A stretch of 64,000 nt of DNA from Coriaria nepalensis (taxonomy: Eukaryota; Streptophyta; Magnoliopsida; Cucurbitales; Coriariaceae), in contig CP114482.1 in assembly GCA_027186245.1 (NCBI GenBank), forward strand, positions 11,365,209 to 11,429,208, given 5' to 3'. Position numbers and translations under genes: made by a program. This document shows, piece after piece, positions 1 through 9,071 of this stretch. Within the stretch, counting starts at the first letter, position 1. Every line of letters starts with the position of its first letter. The notes below the pieces were generated by a model that had not been told where the DNA came from, searched no databases, and saw only the letters and a program-made list of their open reading frames with translations.

Positions 1-60
1 TTTGTTTAGCCTTAAAGTCATGTCATTGAGTCTCTTTTAGTCATTAAATCATTCTAAATT

Positions 61-74
61 AATTCGACCGAATT
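61..74. other. Palindromic core of subunit A (first example)
   Basis: AATTCG and CGAATT form perfect 6-bp inverted arms around a 2-base centre (AC here, AA in many units, and a single C at 17089-17101, 21278-21290 and 21696-21708). Most A subunits keep both arms, though some subfamilies have one changed arm (attatttcgaacg, attagttcgaacg, taatttgaccg, taatatgaacg, taattagaccg). The B and C subunits keep shorter versions (TTCGAA; TTCG-NN-CGAA). Short dyads of this kind are reported in several centromeric satellites; any function here is inference. Confidence 0.75.
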
Positions 75-105
75 CTATTTTCGCCTTTCAAACATTATTT
101 TCTTA

Positions 106-142
106 CATAACTTGCAATTAATCTATTGAAGACAACAATGCA
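106..142 (+). other. 37-bp conserved box at subunit 3' end (first example; also 248-284 and 383-419)
   Basis: Each subunit ends with a 37-bp segment from c(a/g)taacttgca to caac(a/t)atgca. Comparing the common forms of A, B and C by hand gives four differences per pair, or 33 of 37 identical. The upstream part of the subunits is visibly more diverged. The box ends at the ATGCAT junction that marks most subunit boundaries. A conserved box inside a diverged monomer can reflect a protein site, a nucleosome-phasing signal or local gene conversion; the sequence does not say which. Confidence 0.75.
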
Positions 143-284
143 TTATTTTAGCATTAAAAAGCATATCACTCAGTCTTTTCAATCATTAAATTGTTTGAAG
201 GCACTTCGAACTAATTATCTTTTTGCATTTAAAACGCGACTTTCGTGCATAACTTGCCATTGATCTATCGATGGCAACTATGCA
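143..284 (+). repeat. Subunit B (type example, first unit)
   Basis: This is the second 142-bp subunit, from ttattttagcattaaaaagc to the ctatgca before C. Diagnostic features are cactcagtcttttcaatc, the 6-bp palindrome TTCGAA inside cacttcgaacc, and aaaacgcgactttcgtgc. The last motif is shared in part with C (gactttcgtgc) and not with A (cattattttcttac). B is therefore closer to C in its 3' half. That shared tract is where the only register-breaking recombination in the window occurred (4841-4851). Confidence 0.95.
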
Positions 285-419
285 TTTTTTAGCGTTCAAG
301 GCATATTTTTGCGTCTCTTTTAGTCAGTAAATCATTCTAAATCACTTCGAATGAAATTCGGCCTTTAAACATAACTTTCGTGCGTAACTTGCACTTGATC
401 TATTGAAGGCAACAATGCA
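285..419 (+). repeat. Subunit C (type example, first unit)
   Basis: This is the third subunit, 135 bp, from ttttttagcgttcaag to caacaatgca. It is 7 bp shorter than A and B. Most of the loss lies where A reads gaattctattttcgcc and C reads gaaattcggcc; one more base is missing in the opening T run. Its core is usually TTCG-AA-CGAA or the TTCGTATGAA variant. T tracts at 285-290, 306-310 and 318-321 are spaced at roughly helical intervals. The start of C is often tatgcc instead of tatgca, which removes the ATGCAT junction site. Confidence 0.95.
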
Positions 420-838
420 TTTGTTTAGCCTTAAAGTCATGTCATTGAGTCTCTTTTAGTCATTAAATCATTCTAAATTAGTTCGAACGAATTCTATTTT
501 CGCCCTTCAAATAATATTTTCTTACATAACTTGTAATTAATCTATTGAAGACAACAATGCATTATTTTAGCATTAAAAAGCATATCACTCAGTCTTTTCA
601 ATCATTAAATTGTTTGAAGGCACTTCGTACCAATTTTCTTTTTGCATTTAAAACGCGACTTTCGTGCACAACTTGCAATTGATCTATTGATGGCAACTAT
701 GCATTTTTTAGCGTTCAAGTCATATTTTTGCGTCTCTTTTAGTCAGTAAATCATTCTAAATCACTTCGTATGAAATTCGGCATTTAAACGTGACTTTCGT
801 GCATAACTTGCAGTTGATCGATTGATGGCAACAATGCA

Positions 839-1256
839 TTTATTTAGCCTTAAAATCATGTCACTGAGTCTCTTCTAGTCATTAAATCATTCTAAATTAT
901 TTCGAACGAATTCTATTTTCGCCCTTCAAACATTATTTTCTTACATAACTTGTAATTAATCTATTGAAGACAACAATGCATTATTTTAGCATTAAAAAGC
1001 ATATGACTCAGTCTTTTCAATCGTTAAATTGTTTGAAGGCACTTCGAACCAATTCTCTTTTTGCATTTAAAACGCGACTTTCGTGCATAACTTGCAATTG
1101 ATCTATTGAAGGCAACTATGCATTTTTTAACGTTCAGGTCATATTTTTGCGTCTCTTTTAGTCAGTGAATCATTCTAAATCACTTCGAACGAAATTCGGC
1201 CTTTAAACATGACTTTCGTGCGTAACTTGCAGTTGATCTATTGAAGCAACAATGCA
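839..1256 (+). repeat. Unit 3, duplicated at 5306-5723
   Basis: This 418-bp unit has the tttatttagcc start, gagtctcttctag, catatgactc in B, gaaggcaac at the end of B, and a C with ttaacgttcagg and cagtgaatc. I read the same sequence at 5306-5723 without a difference. The match continues into the next unit until about 1375 versus 5842. The offset is 4467 bp, 11 units including the truncated one. A copying event therefore brackets the whole 1255-bp-period block between them. Confidence 0.85.
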
Positions 1257-4200
1257 TTTGTTTAGCCTTGAAGCCATGTCGTTGAGTCTCTTTTAGTCTC
1301 TAAATCATTCTAAATTAATTCGAACGAATTCTATTTTTGCCCTTCAAACATTATTTTCTTACATAACTTGTAATTAACCTATTGAAGACAACAATGCATT
1401 ATTTTAGCGTTAAAAAGCATATCACTCAGTCTTTTCAATCATTAAATTGTTTGAAGGCACTTCGAACCAATTCTCTTTTTGCATTTAAAACGCGACTTTC
1501 GTGCATAACTTGCAATTGATCTATTGATCGCAACTATGCCTTTTTTAGCGTTCAAGTCATATTTTTGCGTCTCTTTTAGTCAGTAAATCATTCTAAATCA
1601 CTTCGAACGAAATTCGGCCTTTAAACATGACTTTCGTGCGTAACTTGCAGTTGATCTATTGAAGCAACAATGCATTTGTTTAGCCTTAAAGCCATGTCGT
1701 TGAGTCTCTTTTAGTCTCTAAATCATTCTAAATTAATTCGAACGAATTCTGTTTTTGCCCTTCAAACATTATTTTCTTACATAACTTGTAATTAACCTAT
1801 TGAAGACAACAATGCATTATTTTAGCGTTAAAAAGCATATCACTCAGTCTTTTCAATCATTAAATTGTTTGAAGGCACTTCGAACCAATTCTCTTTTTGC
1901 ATTTAAAACGCGACTTTTGTGCATAACTTGCAATTGATCTATTCATGGAAACTATGCATTTTTTAGCGTTCAAGCCATATTTTTGCCTCTCTTTTAGTCA
2001 GTAAATCATTCTAAATCACTTCGTATGAAATTCGGCATTTAAACGTGACTTTCGTGCATAACTTGCAGTTGATCGATTGATGGCAACAATGCATTTATTT
2101 AGCCTTAAAATCATGTCACTGAGTCCCTTCTAGTCATTAAATCATTCTAAATTATTTCGAACGAATTCTATTTTCGCTCTTCAAACATTATTTTCTTACA
2201 TAACTTGCAATTAATCTATTAAAGACAACAATGCATTATTTTAGCATTAAAAAGCATATCACTCAGTCTTTTCAATCATTAAATTGTTTGAAGGCACTTC
2301 GAACCAATTCTCTTTTTGCATTTAAAAGGCGACTTTTGTGCATAACTTGCAATTGATCTATTGATCGCAACTATGCCTTTTTTAGCGTTCAAGTCATATT
2401 TTTGCGTCTCTTTTAGTCAGTAAATCATTCTAAATCACTTCGAACGAAATTCGGCCTTTAAACATGACTTTCGTCCGTAACTTGCAGTTGATCTATTGAA
2501 GCAACAATGCATTTGTTTAGCCTTAAAGCCATGTCGTTGAGTCTCTTTTAGTCTCTAAATCATTCTAAATTAATTCGAACGAATTCTATTTTTGCCCTTC
2601 AAACATTATTTTCTTACATAACTTGTAATTAACCTATTGAAGACAACAATGCATTATTTTAGCGTTAAAAAGCATATCACTCAGTCTTTTCAATCATTAA
2701 ATTGTTTGAAGGCACTTCGAACCAATTCTCTTTTTGCATTTAAAACGCGACTTTCGTGCATAACTTGCAATTGATCTATTGATCGCAACTATGCCTTTTT
2801 TAGCGTTCAAGTCATATTTTTGCGTCTCTTTTAGTCAGTAAATCATTCTAAATCACTTCGAACGAAATTCGGCCTTTAAACATGACTTTCGTGCGTAACT
2901 TGCAGTTGATCTATTGAAGCAACAATGCATTTGTTTAGCCTTAAAGCCATGTCGTTGAGTCTCTTTTAGTCTCTAAATCATTCTAAATTAATTCGAACGA
3001 ATTCTGTTTTTGCCCTTCAAACATTATTTTCTTACATAACTTGTAATTAACCTATTGAAGACAACAATGCATTATTTTAGCGTTAAAAAGCATATCACTC
3101 AGTCTTTTCAATCATTAAATTGTTTGAAGGCACTTCGAACCAATTCTCTTTTTGCATTTAAAACGCGACTTTTGTGCATAACTTGCAATTGATCTATTCA
3201 TGGAAACTATGCATTTTTTAGCGTTCAAGCCATATTTTTGCCTCTCTTTTAGTCAGTAAATCATTCTAAATCACTTCGTATGAAATTCGGCATTTAAACG
3301 TGACTTTCGTGCATAACTTGCAGTTGATCGATTGATGGCAACAATGCATTTATTTAGCCTTAAAATCATGTCACTGAGTCCCTTCTAGTCATTAAATCAT
3401 TCTAAATTATTTCGAACGAATTCTATTTTCGCTCTTCAAACATTATTTTCTTACATAACTTGCAATTAATCTATTAAAGACAACAATGCATTATTTTAGC
3501 ATTAAAAAGCATATCACTCAGTCTTTTCAATCATTAAATTGTTTGAAGGCACTTCGAACCAATTCTCTTTTTGCATTTAAAAGGCGACTTTTGTGCATAA
3601 CTTGCAATTGATCTATTGATCGCAACTATGCCTTTTTTAGCGTTCAAGTCATATTTTTGCGTCTCTTTTAGTCAGTAAATCATTCTAAATCACTTCGAAC
3701 GAAATTCGGCCTTTAAACATGACTTTCGTCCGTAACTTGCAGTTGATCTATTGAAGCAACAATGCATTTGTTTAGCCTTAAAGCCATGTCGTTGAGTCTC
3801 TTTTAGTCTCTAAATCATTCTAAATTAATTCGAACGAATTCTATTTTTGCCCTTCAAACATTATTTTCTTACATAACTTGTAATTAACCTATTGAAGACA
3901 ACAATGCATTATTTTAGCGTTAAAAAGCATATCACTCAGTCTTTTCAATCATTAAATTGTTTGAAGGCACTTCGAACCAATTCTCTTTTTGCATTTAAAA
4001 CGCGACTTTCGTGCATAACTTGCAATTGATCTATTGATCGCAACTATGCCTTTTTTAGCGTTCAAGTCATATTTTTGCGTCTCTTTTAGTCAGTAAATCA
4101 TTCTAAATCACTTCGAACGAAATTCGGCCTTTAAACATGACTTTCGTGCGTAACTTGCAGTTGATCTATTGAAGCAACAATGCATTTGTTTAGCCTTAAA

Positions 4201-4603
4201 GCCATGTCGTTGAGTCTCTTTTAGTCTCTAAATCATTCTAAATTAATTCGAACGAATTCTGTTTTTGCCCTTCAAACATTATTTTCTTACATAACTTGTA
4301 ATTAACCTATTGAAGACAACAATGCATTATTTTAGCGTTAAAAAGCATATCACTCAGTCTTTTCAATCATTAAATTGTTTGAAGGCACTTCGAACCAATT
4401 CTCTTTTTGCATTTAAAACGCGACTTTTGTGCATAACTTGCAATTGATCTATTCATGGAAACTATGCATTTTTTAGCGTTCAAGCCATATTTTTGCCTCT
4501 CTTTTAGTCAGTAAATCATTCTAAATCACTTCGTATGAAATTTGGCATTTAAACGTGACTTTCGTGCATAACTTGCAGTTGATCGATTGATGGCAACAAT
4601 GCA

Positions 4604-4886
4604 TTTATTTAGCCTTAAAATCATGTCACTGAGTCCCTTCTAGTCATTAAATCATTCTAAATTATTTCGAACGAATTCTATTTTCGCTCTTCAAACATTA
4701 TTTTCTTACATAACTTGCAATTAATCTATTAAAGACAACAATGCATTATTTTAGCATTAAAAAGCATATCACTCAGTCTTTTCAATCATTAAATTGTTTG
4801 AAGGCACTTCGAACCAATTCTCTTTTTGCATTTAAAACGCGACTTTCGTGCGTAACTTGCAGTTGATCTATTGAAGCAACAATGCA
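4604..4886 (+). repeat. Truncated 283-bp unit, the only register break
   Basis: A normal 142-bp subunit A (4604-4745) is followed by a single 141-bp subunit that starts as B and ends as C, after which a new A starts at 4887. Every other unit in the window is 418-420 bp, so this is the only place where the A-B-C order fails. The loss equals one subunit, as expected for a deletion between two homologous subunits of one unit or of neighbouring units. Confidence 0.93.
4746..4886 (+). repeat. B/C hybrid subunit (recombination junction)
   Basis: The segment follows B through tttaaaacgc, then continues after gactttcgtgc with the C-type gtaacttgcagttg and the C-end marker gaagcaac. The first base that separates the two is at 4852 (g as in C, where B has a). 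The preceding tract gactttcgtgc, 4841-4851, is identical in both subunits, so the exchange falls within those 11 bases. This is direct sequence evidence of out-of-register homologous exchange or slippage in the array. Confidence 0.93.
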
Positions 4887-5723
4887 TTTGTTTAGCCTTC
4901 AAGCCATGTCGTTGAGTCTCTTTTAGTCTCTAAATCATTCTAAATTAATTCGAACGAATTCTATTTTTGCCCTTCAAACATTATTTTCTTACATTACTTG
5001 TAATTAACCTATTGAAGACAACAATGCATTATTTTAGCGTTAAAAAGCATATCACTCAGTCTTTTCAATCATTAAATTGTTTGAAGGCACTTCGAACCAA
5101 TTCTCTTTTTGCATTTAAAACGCGACTTTTGTGCATAACTTGCAATTGATCTATTCATGGATACTATGCATTTTTTAGCGTTCAAGCCATATTTTTGCCT
5201 CTCTTTTAGTCAGTAAATCATTCTAAATCAGTTCGTATGAAATTCGGCATTTAAACGTGACTTTCGTGCATAACTTGCAGTTGATCGATTGATGGCAACA
5301 ATGCATTTATTTAGCCTTAAAATCATGTCACTGAGTCTCTTCTAGTCATTAAATCATTCTAAATTATTTCGAACGAATTCTATTTTCGCCCTTCAAACAT
5401 TATTTTCTTACATAACTTGTAATTAATCTATTGAAGACAACAATGCATTATTTTAGCATTAAAAAGCATATGACTCAGTCTTTTCAATCGTTAAATTGTT
5501 TGAAGGCACTTCGAACCAATTCTCTTTTTGCATTTAAAACGCGACTTTCGTGCATAACTTGCAATTGATCTATTGAAGGCAACTATGCATTTTTTAACGT
5601 TCAGGTCATATTTTTGCGTCTCTTTTAGTCAGTGAATCATTCTAAATCACTTCGAACGAAATTCGGCCTTTAAACATGACTTTCGTGCGTAACTTGCAGT
5701 TGATCTATTGAAGCAACAATGCA
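4887..5723 (+). repeat. Units 13-14 after the register break
   Basis: Unit starts are 4887 and 5306. Unit 13 has ccttcaagcc and acattacttg in A, matching the units at 7397, 10745 and 12420. Unit 14 is a copy of unit 3 (839-1256). The break at 4841-4851 therefore joins material of two different block families. The acattacttg change removes an in-frame stop and opens a spurious 60-codon frame (4967-5149). Confidence 0.85.
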
Positions 5724-8700
5724 TTTGTTTAGCCTTGAAGCCATGTCGTTGAGTCTCTTTTAGTCTCTAAATCATTCTAAATTAATTCGAACGAATTCTA
5801 TTTTTGCCCTTCAAACATTATTTTCTTACATAACTTGTAATTAATCTATTAAAGACAACAATGCATTATTTTAGCATTAAAAAGCATATCACTCAGTCTT
5901 TTCAATTATTAAATTGTTTGCAGGCACTTCGAACCAATTCTCTTTTTGCATTTAAAACGCGACTTTCGTGCATAACTTGCAATTGATCTATTGATCGCAA
6001 CTATGCCTTTTTTAGCGTTCAAGTCATATTTTTGCGTCTCTTTTAGTCAGTAAATCATTCTAAATCACTTCGAACGAAATTCGGCCTTTAAACATGACTT
6101 TCGTCCGTAACTTGCAGTTGATCTATTGAAGCAACAATGCATTTGTTTAGCCTTAAAGCCATGTCGTTGAGTCTCTTTTAGTCTCTAAATCATTCTAAAT
6201 TAATTCGAACGAATTCTATTTTTGCCCTTCAAACATTATTTTCTTACATAACTTGTAATTAACCTATTGAAGACAACAATGCATTATTTTAGCGTTAAAA
6301 AGCATATCACTCAGTCTTTTCAATCATTAAATTGTTTGAAGGCACTTCGAACCAATTCTCGTTTTGCATTTAAAACGCGACTTTTGTGCATAACTTGCAA
6401 TTGATCTATTCATGGAAACTATGCATTTTTTAGCGTTCAAGTCATATTTTTGCGTCTCTTTTAGTCAGTAAATCATTCTAAATCACTTCGAACGAAATTC
6501 GGCCTTTAAACATGACTTTCGTGCGTAACTTGCAGTTGATCTATTGAAGCAACAATGCATTTGTTTAGCCTTAAAGCCATGTCGTTGAGTCTCTTTTAGT
6601 CTCTAAATCATTCTAAATTAATTCGAACGAATTCTATTTTTGCCCTTCAAACATTATTTTCTTACATAACTTGTAATTAACCTATTGAAGACAACAATGC
6701 ATTATTTTAGCGTTAAAAAGCATATGACTCAGTCTTTTCAATCGTTAAATTATTTGAAGGCACTTCGAACCAATTCTCTTTTTGCATTTAAAACGGGACT
6801 TTGGTGCATAACTTGCAATTGATCTATTGAAGGCAACTATGCATTTTTTAACGTTCAGGTCATATTTTTGCGTCTCTTTTAGTCAGTAAATCATTCTAAA
6901 TCAGTTCGTATGAAATTCGGCATTTAAACGTGACTTTCGTGCATAACTTGCAGTTGATCGATTGATGGCAACAATGCATTTATTTAGCCTTAAAATCATG
7001 TCACTGAGTCCCTTCTAGTCATTAAATCATTCTAAATTATTTCGAACGAATTCTATTTTCGCTCTTCAAACATTATTTTCTTACATAACTTGCAATTAAT
7101 CTATTAAAGACAACAATGCATTATTTTAGCATTAAAAAGCATATCACTCAGTCTTTTCAGTCATTAAATTGTTTGAAGGCACTTCGAACCAATTCTCTTT
7201 TTGCATTTAAAACGCGACTTTCGTGCATAACTTGCAATTGATCTATTGATCGCAACTATGCCTTTTTTAGCGTTCAAGTCATATTTTTGCGTCTCTTTTA
7301 GTCAGTAAATCATTCTAAATCACTTCGAACGAAATTCGGACTTTAAACATGACTTTCGTGCGTAACTTGCAGTTGATCTATTGAAGCAACAATGCATTTG
7401 TTTAGCCTTCAAGCCATGTCGTTGAGTCTCTTTTAGTCTCTAAATCATTCTAAATTAATTCGAACGAATTCTATTTTTGCCCTTCAAACATTATTTTCTT
7501 ACATTACTTGTAATTAACCTATTGAAGACAACAATGCATTATTTTAGCGTTAAAAAGCATATCACTCAGTCTTTTCAATCATTAAATTGTTTGAAGGCAC
7601 TTCGAACCAATTCTCTTTTTGCATTTAAAACGCGACTTTTGTGCATAACTTGCAATTGATCTATTCATGGAAACTATGCATTTTTTAGCGTTCAAGCCAT
7701 ATTTTTGCCTCTCTTTTAGTCAGTAAATCATTCTAAATCACTTCGTATGAAATTCGGCATTTAAACATGACATTCGTGCATAACTTGCAGTTGATCGATT
7801 GATGGCAACAATGCATTTATTTAGCCTTAAAATCATGTCACTGAGTCTCTTCTAGTCATTAAATCATTCTAAATTATTTCGAACGAATTCTATTTTCGCC
7901 CTTCAAACATTATTTTCTTACATAACTTGTAATTAATCTATTGAAGACAACAATGCATTATTTTAGCATTAAAAAGCATATCACTCAGTCTTTTCAATCA
8001 TTAAATTGTTTGAAGGCACTTCGAACCAATTCTCTTTTTGCATTTAAAACGCGACTTTCGTGCATAACTTGCAATTGATCTATTGATCGCAACTATGCAT
8101 TTTATAACGTTCAAGTCATATTTTTGCTTCTCTTTTAGTCAGTAAATCATTCTAAATCACTTCGAACGAAATTCGGCCTTTAAACATGACTTTCGTGCAT
8201 AACTTGCAGTTGATCTATTATAGGGAACAATGCATTTCTTTCGCCTTAAATTCATGTCATTGAGTCTCTTTTAGTCTTTAATTCATTCTAAATTAATTCG
8301 AACGAATTCTATTTTTGCCCTTCAAACATTATTTTCTTAGATAACTTGTAATTAACCTATTGAAGACAACAATGCATTATTTTAGCGTTAAAAAGCATAT
8401 GACTCAGTCTTTTCAATCGTTAAATTGTTTGAAGGCACTTCGAACCAATTCTCTTTTTGCATTTAAAACGGGACTTTGGTGCATAACTTGCAATTGATCT
8501 ATTGAAGGCAACTATGCATTTTTTAACGTTCAGGTCATATTTTTGCGTCTCTTTTAGTCAGTAAATCATTCTAAATCAGTTCGTATGAAATTCGGCATTT
8601 AAACGTGACTTTCGTGCATAACTTGCAGTTGATCGATTGATGGCAACAATGCATTTATTTAGCCTTAAAATCATGTCACTGAGTCCCTTCTAGTCATTAA

Positions 8701-9071
8701 ATCATTCTAAATTATTTCGAACGAATTCTATTTTCGCTCTTCAAACATTATTTTCTTACATAACTTGCAATTAATCTATTAAAGACAACAATGCATTATT
8801 TTAGCATTAAAAAGCATATCACTCAGTCTTTTCAATCATTAAATTGTTTGAAGGCACTTCGAACCAATTCTCTTTTTGCATTTAAAACGCGACTTTCGTG
8901 CATAACTTGCAATTGATCTATTGATCGCAACTATGCCTTTTTTAGCGTTCAAGTCATATTTTTGCGTCTCTTTTAGTCAGTAAATCATTCTAAATCACTT
9001 CGAACGAAATTCGGACTTTAAACATGACTTTCGTGCGTAACTTGCAGTTGATCTATTGAAGCAACAATGCA
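5724..9071 (+). repeat. 3348-bp block (8 units), first copy
   Basis: Unit starts are 5724, 6142, 6560, 6979, 7397, 7816, 8235 and 8654. Markers that recur exactly 3348 bp downstream include caattattaaattgtttgc (near 5905), tctcgttttgc (near 6358), acgggactttgg (near 6792), cttttcagtc (near 7152), acattacttg (near 7501), gacattcgtgc (near 7770), ttagataac (near 8336) and the tagggaacaatg/tttctttcgcc junction (near 8222). Inside the block, units at 6560-8234 and those from 8235 also share markers at a 1675-bp offset (4 units). The match with the next copy starts just after the first few dozen bases (gaagcc versus caagcc). Confidence 0.9.

Larger units (their letters stand above)
1..142 (+). repeat. 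Subunit A (type example, first unit)
   Basis: This is the first 142-bp subunit of the trimer. It begins tttgtttagcc and ends in gaagacaacaatgca. It carries the palindromic core AATTCG-NN-CGAATT (61-74), which contains the EcoRI site GAATTC at 70-75. A is the most variable subunit at its start: tttgtttagcc is usual, and tttatttagcc, ttttttttagcc and tttctttcgcc mark subfamilies. Two main core versions occur, with AA or AC between the palindrome arms. A aligns with B and C along most of its length, so all three probably derive from one ~140-bp ancestral monomer. Confidence 0.95.
1..838 (+). repeat. Units 1-2, mixed-type units at left edge
   Basis: Two 419-bp units start at 1 and 420. Unit 1 has the AC-centred palindrome and private changes in its boxes (ttgccattgatctatcg in B, gcacttgatc in C). 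Unit 2 has agttcgaacg in A, and gtaccaattttc with gtgcacaac in B. Those B markers recur around 34.8, 38.6, 41.9, 46.1 and 51.6 kb. The left edge is therefore a type otherwise seen in the right half of the window, separated from it by the blocks between 0.8 and 34 kb. Confidence 0.85.
1257..4886 (+). repeat. 1255-bp block (3 units) in three tandem copies, last one truncated
   Basis: Unit starts are 1257, 1675, 2094 | 2512, 2930, 3349 | 3767, 4185, 4604. The three-unit block repeats exactly every 1255 bp. For example attcatgg lies at 1941, 3196 and 4451, and the tttatttagcc unit with gagtcccttctag is third in each block. Two units of each full block carry the 1-bp deletion gaagcaac. Copies differ only at scattered bases (gaagcc/aagcc near 1270, aaaaggcgac/aaaacgcgac, ttcggc/tttggc near 4542). 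The third copy loses 136 bp at its end (see 4746-4886). Confidence 0.9.

Noticed and set aside
4604..4886. Transposon insertion or excision scar at the short unit
   Set aside because: No target-site duplication, terminal repeats or foreign bases. The junction is fully explained by B/C homology (4841-4851).
4967..5149. 60-codon open frames at 4967-5149, 7477-7659, 10825-11007, 12500-12682, 40567-40749 and 43500-43682
   Set aside because: They lie at the same place in A-B of the satellite and start with TTG, not ATG. They are open only because the usual stop in acaTAActtg is mutated (acattacttg or acaaaacttg). No ribosome-binding context, no recognisable domain, and the sequence is plain satellite.
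8222..8245. tagggaacaatg / tttctttcgcc junction as a promoter or inserted element
   Set aside because: It is a cluster of substitutions at the C/A border without change of length, shared by a subfamily of units. There is no promoter motif or downstream gene.
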